From contig DAIDBB010000349.1 in the NCBI GenBank assembly GCA_027310325.1, positions 1 through 7,437 on the forward strand: a stretch of 7,437 bases of DNA, in the 5' to 3' direction. Below are positions 1-6,228 of this stretch, one piece after another (the stretch's first letter is position 1; the number at the start of each line of letters is the position of its first letter). A model generated the notes under the pieces. The model did no database searches, was not told the origin of the DNA, and saw only the letters and a list, made by a program, of their open reading frames with translations. Source of the DNA: a bacterium. Lineage in GTDB: Bacteria > Desulfobacterota > GWC2-55-46. Made by a program: the position numbers and the translations under genes.

Positions 1-112
1 CGGCAACGGGCCGCTCGCCTGAAAAGCCCTGGAGCTTTTCAGCCAGCATTTTCCCGGCCTGCGTCCTGTCGGCATAGGGCCCCGTATCGTAATCGTGCAT
101 GGCCATGTCCAT
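1..112 (-). CDS. N-terminal fragment of a probable COG1926-type phosphoribosyltransferase (runs off the left edge)
   Basis: Reading the minus strand from an ATG at 112 gives 37 open codons to the window edge. The peptide contains YADRTQAGKMLAEKLQ, which resembles the conserved opening of predicted phosphoribosyltransferases of the COG1926 type (a D-R-x-x-A-G-x-x-L-A-x-x-L pattern just before the first strand of the PRTase fold). The catalytic PRPP-binding loop would lie outside the window, so the family rests on this short N-terminal signature only. The start is uncertain: ATG codons occur at 112, 106 and 100 in the same frame and none has a clear Shine-Dalgarno sequence. A candidate -10 box ends at 113, so the start at 106 or 100, with little or no leader, fits the promoter better than 112. 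The gene is transcribed divergently from prpD. The substrate cannot be inferred. Confidence 0.5.
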   Translation of the reverse strand, partial: MDMAMHDYDTGPYADRTQAGKMLAEKLQGFSGERPVA

Positions 113-141
113 GCTATAGATGATAAAGCCGGATTTGTCAA
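113..141 (-). promoter_or_regulatory. Candidate sigma70 promoter for the leftward phosphoribosyltransferase-like gene
   Basis: On the minus strand a perfect TTGACA (-35; plus coordinates 136-141) is followed after 17 nt by TATAGC (-10; 113-118, four of six matches to TATAAT). The -35 is optimal and the spacing ideal. The -10 directly abuts the first ATG at 112, so transcription would begin near 106 and the mRNA would have almost no leader. The promoter partly overlaps the palindrome at 139-156. Confidence 0.4.
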
Positions 142-156
142 GGTTCAAAAACCTTG
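139..156. promoter_or_regulatory. Perfect palindrome, candidate operator shared by the two divergent promoters
   Basis: CAAGGTT, a CAAA spacer and AACCTTG form a perfect 7-bp inverted repeat. It overlaps the -35 hexamer of the leftward promoter (136-141) and that of the rightward promoter (154-159), a position from which a dimeric DNA-binding protein could control both. It has no U-tract on either strand, so it is not a good terminator. The regulator is unknown and no regulator gene lies in the window. Operator function is inferred from position and symmetry. Confidence 0.4.
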
Positions 157-182
157 CCGCCGGGGCCTTTATAAGCTATAGT
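154..182 (+). promoter_or_regulatory. Candidate sigma70 promoter for the prpD-prpB transcript
   Basis: TTGCCG (154-159, four of six matches to TTGACA) and TATAGT (177-182, five of six matches to TATAAT) are separated by 17 nt. Transcription would start near 189, giving a leader of about 40 nt before the ATG at 228. This start site lies downstream of the earlier in-frame ATG at 120, which supports 228 as the real start of prpD. Confidence 0.4.
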
Positions 183-227
183 TTTTCTAAAGGCAAAAGA
201 AAAAGAGACCGGGGACTTTTCCTATCT

Positions 228-1589
228 ATGCGGGAAAAAACGATAGCCGGAAGGCTTGCGGGTTACGGATTGGCGTTACGGTTCGAGACCCTGCCCGATA
301 ACGCCGTCCATGAGACGAAAAGGCGGTACATCGACGCCCTGGGCTGCGCCCTCGGGGCCTCGGCCTGCCCGCCGGTAAGGGCAGCCCGGTCTATCGCGCC
401 AGAGGTGGCCTCCGGGGCCGGCGTGATAGGCGACTACATAAGGACAACGCCGGATTTCGCCGCGTTCATGAACGGGATAATGGTCCGTTATCTCGACTAC
501 AACGATACCTACCTCTCTTTGGAGCCCGCGCACCCTTCTGATAACATCCCTGCGGCGCTCGCTGCCGCCGGGGCCGCCGGCAGGACAGGCAAAGACCTCA
601 TAACCGCTACCGTCGCGGCGTACGAGGTGCAGTGCAGGCTCTGCGACGCGGCATCCCTCAGGGCCAGGGGGTTTGACCATGTGACCTACGGGTCGTTTTC
701 CAGTACGCTCGCGGCCGGTCTGCTCCTCGGACTTACGAGGGACGAGGCGGTTAACGCCCTCGGTATAGCGGGTGTCGCGTCCCCGGCGCTCCGTCAGACG
801 CGGGCAGGGGAGCTATCGATGTGGAAGGGTTGCGCTTTCGCCAATTCCGCCAGGAACTCTGTCTTCGCGGCCATGCTCGCAAAGGCCGGAGTAACAGGGC
901 CGGCCCCGGTCTTCGAGGGCGAGTTCGGCTTCATGAAGCTCATATCGGGGCCCCTTAAGTTCGGGGACTTCGGCGGTGAGAACGGAGAGGGCTTTAGGGT
1001 CCTCGACACCTGTATAAAATACTACCCCGCTGAGTACCACTCCCAGAGCGCAATAGGCGCGGCCATCGAGCTTTCAAGGGAGATTGAGGACGTCTCCTTC
1101 ATAAAATCCGTTACCGTATACACTTTCAGGGCCGCTTACGAGATAATAGGCTCTGGAAAAGAAAGGTGGGCCCCGGCGACCCGCGAGACCGCGGACCACA
1201 GCCTCCCGTTTTGCGTCGGGGCCGCGCTATTCGACGGCAACCTTGACCTGGCGACCTTCTCCGAGGAGAGGTTAACGGACGCCGGGCTCCTTGCTCTCGT
1301 GGCGAATATAAAGGTCGTTGTCGACCCTGAGCTCGACAAACTCTATCCGGAGGCCATGCCCAACAGGGTCGAGGTGTCGCTAAAGTCAGGGGAGACGCTC
1401 GTTCGGGAGGTCATCTACCCGAAGGGCCATCCCAGGGACCCCATTGCCGACAGCGAGCTTGAGGAGAAGTTTAAAAACCTGGCCGGGTCGGTTCTTCCGG
1501 AAAGCAAGGTCGATAGGACGCTTGAGATGTTATGGAACCTCGATAGCCTCAAGGACGTCGCCGGGATATTCGAGATATTAAGGGGGTAG
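228..1589 (+). CDS. prpD: 2-methylcitrate dehydratase, MmgE/PrpD family
   Basis: PrpD dehydrates 2-methylcitrate to 2-methylaconitate in the cytoplasmic methylcitrate cycle of propionate breakdown. The 453-residue protein (E. coli PrpD is about 483) follows the family from end to end: IDALGCALGA at residues 35-44, LDYNDTYLSLEPAHPSDN at 89-106, MWKGCAFANSARN at 198-210, YYPAEYHSQSA at 265-275, and a C-terminal YPKGHPRDPI. The NDT...HPSDN and PAEYHSQ segments closely resemble enterobacterial PrpD (N-D-T-W...HPSDN; PAEFHSQ), favouring true PrpD over a distant MmgE relative. An in-frame ATG at 120 would add 36 residues rich in basic and aromatic residues and unlike the family, and it lies upstream of the likely promoter, so 228 is preferred. 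The Shine-Dalgarno of 228 is weak (GGGG near 211-215). The stop is 2 nt before prpB, so the two genes are almost certainly cotranscribed. Some family members act on other substrates, so specificity is inferred. Confidence 0.88.
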   Translation: MREKTIAGRLAGYGLALRFETLPDNAVHETKRRYIDALGCALGASACPPVRAARSIAPEVASGAGVIGDYIRTTPDFAAFMNGIMVRYLDYNDTYLSLEPAHPSDNIPAALAAAGAAGRTGKDLITATVAAYEVQCRLCDAASLRARGFDHVTYGSFSSTLAAGLLLGLTRDEAVNALGIAGVASPALRQTRAGELSMWKGCAFANSARNSVFAAMLAKAGVTGPAPVFEGEFGFMKLISGPLKFGDFGGENGEGFRVLDTCIKYYPAEYHSQSAIGAAIELSREIEDVSFIKSVTVYTFRAAYEIIGSGKERWAPATRETADHSLPFCVGAALFDGNLDLATFSEERLTDAGLLALVANIKVVVDPELDKLYPEAMPNRVEVSLKSGETLVREVIYPKGHPRDPIADSELEEKFKNLAGSVLPESKVDRTLEMLWNLDSLKDVAGIFEILRG

Positions 1590-1591
1590 TA

Positions 1592-2419
1592 ATGCCCAGG
1601 GGACTGAGGACGCTCATAGGAAAAGGGAAAGGGGCCTACGCGGCCCCGGGGGCGTTTAACGCCGCCTCCGCCATGCTGGTCGAGAAGGCCGGGTTCAAGG
1701 TCCTTTATATATCCGGCGCCGGCCTGTCCAACTCGGCGGGTCTTCCTGACGCCGGGCTTCTTTCGCTGGATGACGTCGCGAGGTTTTCGTCCTATATTAT
1801 AAAGTCCGTAAATATCCCGGCCATAGTCGACGTTGATACGGGCTTCGGGGGAATTCCGCAGGTCAAAAGGACCGTAAGGACGTTCGAGGGGCTTGGTGCG
1901 GCGGCCATACAGATAGAGGACCAGGAGGGCCCCAAGAGGTGCGGCCATCTTCCCGGTAAAAGGGTCATCCCCGCAAGGGACTTTGTAAAAAAGATAGAGG
2001 CCGCGGCATCGGCCAGAATTAGCGGCGAATTCCTCGTCATGGCCCGTACGGACGCGAGGGCCGTCGAGGGGATCGACGGCGCGATATCCCGCGCCAGGAT
2101 GTATAGAAAAGCGGGCGCCGACGTCATATTCCCGGAGGCCCTCGAGAGCAAGGAAGAGTTCAGGAGGTTCTCGGCGGAGGTCGAGGCGCCGCTCCTGGCG
2201 AACATGACCGAGTTCGGGAAGACCCCTTATATTACGATAGATGAGTTCAGAGAGATGGACTATTCGATAGTGCTATTCCCGATGACCTGTTTCAGGGTCG
2301 CGATGAAGTCGATGGAGACCGCCCTGACTGAGCTCAGGGACAGGGGGACGCAGAAGGGGCTCCTTGAAAGGATGCAGACGAGGGAAGAGCTGTACGGACT
2401 TCTCAAATACGACTTTTAG
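1592..2419 (+). CDS. prpB: 2-methylisocitrate lyase (isocitrate lyase/PEP mutase superfamily)
   Basis: PrpB cleaves 2-methylisocitrate to pyruvate and succinate, the last step of the methylcitrate cycle. The 275-residue protein is a single TIM-barrel domain. Visible motifs are VDVDTGFGG (residues 79-87, Mg2+-binding aspartates), QIEDQ (107-111), the lyase signature KRCGH (115-119) with catalytic Cys117, ARTDAR (151-156) and NMTEFGKTP (204-212). The C-terminal LFPMTCFR...GTQKGLL..MQTREELY pattern matches PrpB rather than isocitrate lyase, which is much longer, or PEP mutase, which lacks KRCGH. A good ribosome site, AGGGGG at 1581-1586, sits 5 nt before the ATG inside the last codons of prpD, which points to translational coupling. 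The gene directly follows its pathway partner. The aconitase-type isomerase and methylcitrate synthase needed to complete the cycle are not in the window. Confidence 0.92.
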   Translation: MPRGLRTLIGKGKGAYAAPGAFNAASAMLVEKAGFKVLYISGAGLSNSAGLPDAGLLSLDDVARFSSYIIKSVNIPAIVDVDTGFGGIPQVKRTVRTFEGLGAAAIQIEDQEGPKRCGHLPGKRVIPARDFVKKIEAAASARISGEFLVMARTDARAVEGIDGAISRARMYRKAGADVIFPEALESKEEFRRFSAEVEAPLLANMTEFGKTPYITIDEFREMDYSIVLFPMTCFRVAMKSMETALTELRDRGTQKGLLERMQTREELYGLLKYDF

Positions 2420-2461
2420 CGCATTTGTCGCCTGGCACACAATAAAATGAAGGGGATACAT

Positions 2462-3850
2462 ATGGGGCTTCTGGAATTCGACCCGTTCAGGGTCCTTAGG
2501 GCAGCCGTCAAAAACGGAGGGGAGTTCGCCGACATCTATTTCGAGGACACCTTCAACACGTCCATCGTATGCGAGGAGAACAGGATCGAAAAGGTCATAA
2601 CCGGCAGGGACAGGGGTTGCGGCATAAGGGTAATATCCAATCTCAAGACCTATTACGCTTACACGAACGACGTCACGGAAAAGGGCCTTTTGGAAGCCGC
2701 GGCGATAGTGGCCAAGGGAGTGAGGGAAGGTAGTCTTGCGGGCGACGTCGGCCCGATAAAAAAAGAGGCGGCCCCTGGCTTCGGGATAAGGAAGCTCCCC
2801 GTGAGCGCGCCCCTTGAAGATAAGATAACGCTCGTTAAGAAGGCTAACGAGACCGCCTGGAAGCTTGATAAAAGGGTAAGGCAGGTAAGGGTCGTTTACG
2901 GCGACGGCTTCAGAAAACTCGCGATGGTCAACACCCTCGGCCAGTGGGTCGAGGAGGATAGGGTAGGGGTCATCTTTTTATGTAACGCCGTATCCCAGGA
3001 GGGCGACAATGTTCAGACCGGATATGAGCCGCTGGGGGGAGCTACGGGCCTTGAGATATTCGACTATACCCCTCCTGAAATTGTCGCCGAGACGGCCGTC
3101 AAGAGGGCGATAATGATGCTCGGCGCGAGGAGGGCGCCGGGTGGCAAGATGGGCGTTGTCCTTTCGAGCGAGGCCGGGGGCACGATGATCCACGAGGCCG
3201 TAGGCCACGGCCTCGAAGGGGACCTTGCTCTGCAGAACCTTTCGGTATATTCGGGAAAATTAGGCGAGACCGTAGCATCCCCGCTTATAACCGTCCTCGA
3301 CGACGCGACGATACCGTATAAAAGAGGGTCTTTCTTCTACGACGACGAGGGTAGTCCCGCGGAGAAAACGGTACTGGTCGAGAACGGCGTACTGAAGAGC
3401 TACATGTACGACAGGCTCAGCGCCATGAAGGGGGGGAGCGCATCCACAGGGAACGGCAGGAGGGAGTCCTATCACCACAGGCCCATCCCGAGGATGACGA
3501 ATACGATGATAGCCCCGGGCAAGACCGACCCGAAAGAGATAATAAGGTCCCTCGACAGGGGCCTTTTCGTAAAGAAGATGGGGGGAGGCCAGGTTAATAC
3601 CGTAAACGGCGACTTCGTCTTCGAGATAACCGAAGGATACCTTATTGAAGGCGGGAAGATCGGAGAACCGGTCCGGGGCGCCACCCTTACCGGCAACGGC
3701 CCTGAGGTGCTTAAGGGGATAGATATGGTCGGCACGGACCTGGGATTCGGCATCGGCACCTGCGGAAAGGACGGGCAGGGTGTGCCGGTAGCCGACGCTC
3801 AGCCGACTTTGAGGATACCGGAGATAGTCGTCGGCGGGGAAGGGAAGTAA
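2462..3850 (+). CDS. tldD: TldD family metallopeptidase (U62 / modulator of DNA gyrase family)
   Basis: TldD proteins are cytoplasmic zinc proteases. In E. coli TldD works with TldE (PmbA) to mature microcin B17 and to degrade the CcdA antitoxin, by threading unfolded peptides into a chamber. The 462-residue length is close to E. coli TldD (481). The zinc-binding HEAVGH motif lies at residues 244-249, preceded by GGTMI and followed by GLEGD. The C-terminal GTCGKDGQG holds the expected third zinc ligand, Cys434. Other conserved segments are FFYDDEGSPA and the GNGRRESYHHRPIPRMTNT block. PmbA/TldE proteins lack the intact HExxxH, so this is the catalytic subunit. The start at 2462 is chosen over an in-frame ATG at 2447 because AAGGGG (2450-2455) sits 6 nt before it, while the upstream ATG has no ribosome site. 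It follows prpB by 42 nt with no terminator, so it is probably in the same transcript. No tldE/pmbA is present in the window. Confidence 0.93.
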   Translation: MGLLEFDPFRVLRAAVKNGGEFADIYFEDTFNTSIVCEENRIEKVITGRDRGCGIRVISNLKTYYAYTNDVTEKGLLEAAAIVAKGVREGSLAGDVGPIKKEAAPGFGIRKLPVSAPLEDKITLVKKANETAWKLDKRVRQVRVVYGDGFRKLAMVNTLGQWVEEDRVGVIFLCNAVSQEGDNVQTGYEPLGGATGLEIFDYTPPEIVAETAVKRAIMMLGARRAPGGKMGVVLSSEAGGTMIHEAVGHGLEGDLALQNLSVYSGKLGETVASPLITVLDDATIPYKRGSFFYDDEGSPAEKTVLVENGVLKSYMYDRLSAMKGGSASTGNGRRESYHHRPIPRMTNTMIAPGKTDPKEIIRSLDRGLFVKKMGGGQVNTVNGDFVFEITEGYLIEGGKIGEPVRGATLTGNGPEVLKGIDMVGTDLGFGIGTCGKDGQGVPVADAQPTLRIPEIVVGGEGK

Positions 3851-3884
3851 GCCCTTACCGCTTTTTCTCCGAAGGCGCGCAAGG

Positions 3885-3914
3885 TTGACAGCGCGGCTCT
3901 GTTTGTTTTAAAAT
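3885..3914 (+). promoter_or_regulatory. Strong sigma70 promoter just before cstA
   Basis: A perfect TTGACA (3885-3890) is followed after 18 nt by TAAAAT (3909-3914, five of six matches to TATAAT). Transcription would begin around 3920-3922, only about 5-7 nt before the cstA ATG at 3927. cstA can therefore be expressed independently of the prp-tldD transcript, although no terminator separates them. There is no Shine-Dalgarno-like sequence between promoter and ATG. Confidence 0.6.
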
Positions 3915-3926
3915 TCCCTTCATTAT

Positions 3927-5837
3927 ATGAAGCCCTCGCACGTCATACTCGGTGTCCTTTCGATAGTCTTCGCCTATTCGTTCGGCGTTGCCGCGCGCCT
4001 CATAAACCCAACGGAGTCCATAAACGCGCTATGGCTGGTTGTCGCCGCGGCGAGCTTCTTCGCAGTCATATACAGGCTTTACGGGGCCTTCGTCGCAGCC
4101 AGGGTGCTTGCCCTTGACGACAGTAGAGTTACGCCCGCCATCAGGCTAAACGACGGGAAGGACTTCCATCCCACCCACAGGCTCGTCCTTTTCGGCCACC
4201 ACTTCGCCGCCATAGCCGGGGCAGGCCCTCTCATCGGCCCCGTGCTTGCCGCCCAGTTCGGGTATCTGCCGGGTTTCCTCTGGATACTCATAGGAGCGGC
4301 CTTCGGAGGGGCGATACACGATACGATAATACTCGCGGCGTCCGTAAGGAGGGACGGCTGTTCGCTCGCGCAGATGGCGAAAAACGAGGTCGGCCCCGTT
4401 GCCGGATTTACCGCGGCCCTTGCCATACTTTTCATAATAATAGTTGCGCTCGCGGGCCTGGGGCTTGCCGTCGTGAACGCACTTTACAGGAGCCCCTGGG
4501 GGGCCTTTACGATATTCTCGACCATCCCCATAGCGCTCCTTATGGGCTTTTATCTCTACAGATGGAGGCCGGGGAGGGTATTTGAGGTAAGCGTCGTAGG
4601 GGTCGCGCTGCTTCTTGCCGCTGTCATCGGTGGGAGGTTCGTGCCGGGCTCAATCCTGGAGCCGCTCTTTTCCCACGACAGGACAACGCTTGTTTGGGTC
4701 CTTGCAGCATACGGGTTTCTGGCCTCGGTCCTTCCGGTATGGATGCTCCTTGCGCCAAGGGACTACCTTTCGACGTATATGAAGATAGGGACGATCTCAA
4801 TACTGGCCGTAGGGGTAATAGTCATGGCACCTCAGATACGCATGCCCGCGGTAACGAAGTTCATCGACGGCGGCGGCCCTGTCATACCGGGTAGCGTATT
4901 CCCGTTTATGTTCATAACCATAGCGTGCGGCGCGATATCCGGGTTCCATTCGCTCATATCATCCGGCACAACCCCAAAGATGATAAGAAAGGAGAGCGAG
5001 ATAATGCCCATTGGTTTCGGCGCGATGCTCTGCGAGGGCTTTGTGGCTGTGATAGCCATCGTCGCGGCGACTGTTCTAATACCCGGCGATTATTTCGCGA
5101 TAAATACGACCCTTTCCCCGGATAGGCTCGCGGCCTCCGGATTCCCGGTAGCATCCATACAGGAGCTGTCGAAGATGGTGGGCGTTAACGTGGCCGGAAG
5201 GCCGGGCGGGGCCGTCTCGCTTGCCGTGGGAATGGCCTATATATTCTCGGGGTTTCCGGGCATGAAGGGCCTTATGCCTTACTGGTATAACTTCGCGCTA
5301 ATGTTCGAGGCGCTTTTCATCCTCACGACCGTTGACGCCGGCACAAGGGTGGCCCGCTTCATTCTGCAGGAGTTCGGAGGCTACGCTTACAGGCCCCTCG
5401 GAAGGACGAACTGGATGCCGGGGACAATAGCCGCCAGCGCCCTGGTCGTAGTTAGCTGGGGCTATCTCATTAGCTCCGGCAGCGTCTCGACCATCTGGCC
5501 CATGTTCGGGGTCGCGAACCAGCTCCTCGCGGCGCTGGCGCTATGCGTCGGGACGACCATAATATTAAAGACGACGAAGGCGAGGTACGCGCTTACGACT
5601 TTTATCCCCATGGTCTTCATGTTCGTAATGACCCTTGACGCCTCGTGGAAGCTATTTAACCTCTTTATGGGCAAGGCCTCATCCAGCCCGGCTGACGCCT
5701 TCACGTACAGGTTCGACGCCATGCTCGTGGCGCTCATGGCCGTACTGGCCGTAACGGCGGTGGCCGATTCCGCCCTTAAATGGTACGCCCTCTTCTCGAA
5801 ACGGAAGGTGATAATCCCCGGACAGGCCGACGCCTGA
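3927..5837 (+). CDS. cstA: CstA family carbon-starvation membrane transporter (peptide/pyruvate)
   Basis: CstA proteins are polytopic inner-membrane transporters induced by carbon starvation in E. coli. E. coli CstA and its relative BtsT have been linked to peptide and pyruvate uptake. The 636-residue protein is shorter than E. coli CstA (701), as is common outside enterics. Its N-terminal half contains the CstA signature: a first membrane segment at about residues 6-24, INALWLVVAA at 32-41, RVTPAIRLNDG at 67-77 and the near-invariant LFGHHFAAIAGAGPLIGPVL at 88-107, followed by AAQFGYLPG. Hydrophobic segments continue to the C-terminus and end in a cytoplasmic basic tail (FSKRKVIIPG). The start is supported by alignment of the first membrane helix with CstA, yet it has no Shine-Dalgarno and lies a few nucleotides from the predicted transcription start. 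Substrate choice is inferred; pyruvate would fit the neighbouring prpB, which produces it. Confidence 0.93.
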   Translation: MKPSHVILGVLSIVFAYSFGVAARLINPTESINALWLVVAAASFFAVIYRLYGAFVAARVLALDDSRVTPAIRLNDGKDFHPTHRLVLFGHHFAAIAGAGPLIGPVLAAQFGYLPGFLWILIGAAFGGAIHDTIILAASVRRDGCSLAQMAKNEVGPVAGFTAALAILFIIIVALAGLGLAVVNALYRSPWGAFTIFSTIPIALLMGFYLYRWRPGRVFEVSVVGVALLLAAVIGGRFVPGSILEPLFSHDRTTLVWVLAAYGFLASVLPVWMLLAPRDYLSTYMKIGTISILAVGVIVMAPQIRMPAVTKFIDGGGPVIPGSVFPFMFITIACGAISGFHSLISSGTTPKMIRKESEIMPIGFGAMLCEGFVAVIAIVAATVLIPGDYFAINTTLSPDRLAASGFPVASIQELSKMVGVNVAGRPGGAVSLAVGMAYIFSGFPGMKGLMPYWYNFALMFEALFILTTVDAGTRVARFILQEFGGYAYRPLGRTNWMPGTIAASALVVVSWGYLISSGSVSTIWPMFGVANQLLAALALCVGTTIILKTTKARYALTTFIPMVFMFVMTLDASWKLFNLFMGKASSSPADAFTYRFDAMLVALMAVLAVTAVADSALKWYALFSKRKVIIPGQADA

Positions 5838-5838
5838 C

Positions 5839-5842
5839 CTAA
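5839..5842. repeat. Left copy of CTAA, candidate 4-bp target-site duplication
   Basis: CTAA lies directly outside the left terminal inverted repeat (which starts CAG at 5843) and is repeated in the same orientation directly outside the right one at 6229-6232. A matching pair exactly at both ends is what a transposition event leaves. By itself a 4-bp match could be chance. Confidence 0.45.
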
Positions 5843-5877
5843 CAGTTTGCTGAAAAACCCTTTTTTGGGGGAAACTT

Positions 5878-5904
5878 GTTGAGGCCGTCTTCGACGGCTT
5901 CAAT
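5878..5904. repeat. 12-bp hairpin with TTC loop
   Basis: 5878-5889 pairs with 5893-5904 around a 3-nt TTC loop, with two G-T wobbles in RNA. The core GCCGTC/GACGGC is perfect. It lies about 40 nt after the cstA stop, but no T-run follows immediately, so it is a poor intrinsic terminator on its own. Confidence 0.6.
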
Positions 5905-5927
5905 CGGCAAGGAATTAACATTTTTAT

Positions 5928-5960
5928 AGCTCGCCTTATCACTTCGTGAGTCGGCGAGCT
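5928..5960. repeat. Two-tier hairpin with a symmetric internal loop
   Basis: AGCTCGCC (5928-5935) pairs perfectly with GGCGAGCT (5953-5960). Inside, after a 3-by-3 internal loop, TCAC (5939-5942) pairs with GTGA (5946-5949) around a TTC loop. Two stems stacked across a symmetric loop look more like a folded RNA than a protein-binding site, but no function is assigned. Confidence 0.6.
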
Positions 5961-6020
5961 GCCGAACTGTAGAAAGGTTTCCCCTGACCCGTACATCTGA
6001 AAAACCTTTAAAAATTTTAG

Positions 6021-6061
6021 TTCCTGACAAAACCCCCATCTTTCGGGGGTTTTGTCAGGAA
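6021..6061. terminator. Perfect 17-bp stem-loop, probable bidirectional terminator
   Basis: TTCCTGACAAAACCCCC (6021-6037) is the exact reverse complement of 6045-6061, with a 7-nt loop (ATCTTTC). The GC-rich top of the stem is flanked by AAAA on the left and TTTT on the right, so an RNA from either strand would have a G/C stem followed by a short U-run. It lies between the converging cstA and hsp20 genes, where a bidirectional terminator is expected. The U-run is inside the longer stem and only four bases long, so efficiency is uncertain. It is also the centre of the fold-back element. Confidence 0.6.
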
Positions 6062-6089
6062 GAACTGAAAGTTTTTATTAAAGTCCGAG

Positions 6090-6209
6090 TTGAGAGAAAC
6101 TTGTCCGTGCGGACGGCAATTCGTTGAATGAATTGTACAGGAATAACGTCTTTTTTGCTTGAGGTACGTTAAACAATCGCCGTGCACAGCACCAAAAAGG
6201 TTCTCTCAA
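6090..6209. repeat. Internal sub-unit B of the fold-back element, with 13-bp inverted ends
   Basis: TTGAGAGAAACTT (6090-6102) and AAGGTTCTCTCAA (6197-6209) are inverted copies with one mismatch in 13. The 120-bp segment carries a GTCCG/CGGAC hairpin (6103-6114) and a CAATTC/GAATTG inverted repeat (6117-6135). Its opening GAAACTTGT (6096-6104) repeats that of sub-unit A 225 bases upstream in the same orientation. Confidence 0.4.
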
Positions 6210-6228
6210 AGAGTTTTTCCGCATCCTG

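Larger units (their letters stand above)
5868..5984. repeat. Internal sub-unit A of the fold-back element, with inverted ends
   Basis: This 117-bp segment begins GGGGAAAC (5868-5875) and ends with its exact reverse complement GTTTCCCC (5977-5984). It contains the two hairpins at 5878-5904 and 5928-5960. It shares with sub-unit B (6090-6209) the same orientation, similar length, the opening GAAACTTGT (5871-5879), an internal AGGAAT(T)AAC followed by a T-run, and an AAAGGTT-type end. This suggests two diverged tandem copies. The alignment was made by eye. Confidence 0.4.
5843..6228. mobile_element. Fold-back, MITE-like non-coding insertion between cstA and hsp20
   Basis: This 386-bp block has no credible ORF and fills the space between two converging stop codons. 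Its ends are imperfect inverted repeats: CAGTTTGCTGAAAAACCC reading in from 5843, and CAGGATGCGGAAAAACTC reading the minus strand in from 6228 (14 of 18 identical). Similarity continues inward for about 15 more bases with small gaps. CTAA borders both ends as a direct repeat. The centre (6021-6061) is a perfect 17-bp stem, and imperfect symmetry extends outward from it for about 45 bases per side, so the strand could fold back over much of its length. It is more AT-rich than the flanking genes. There is no transposase, so it would have to be moved in trans. A structured RNA of host origin is the alternative. Confidence 0.55.

Noticed and set aside
120..227. Upstream ATG extension of prpD by 36 residues
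   Set aside because: The added residues do not resemble the PrpD N-terminus, the ATG has no ribosome site, and it lies upstream of the best promoter (154-182), which it would overlap.
2447..2461. Earlier ATG for tldD at 2447
   Set aside because: It has no Shine-Dalgarno, while the ATG at 2462 has AAGGGG at optimal spacing; the earlier ATG overlaps the region serving as that ribosome site.
5868..5984. Integron attC-like recombination site
   Set aside because: The inverted ends with GTT/AAC and internal hairpins recall attC, but the RYYYAAC/GTTRRRY core pattern is not properly met, no integrase or cassette array is present, and the larger terminal repeats with CTAA explain the block better.
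5679..6039. Minus-strand open frames of 66-105 codons across the cstA end and the fold-back element
   Set aside because: They run through hairpins and low-complexity A/T tracts, match no recognisable family, lack ribosome sites, and one is simply antisense to cstA.
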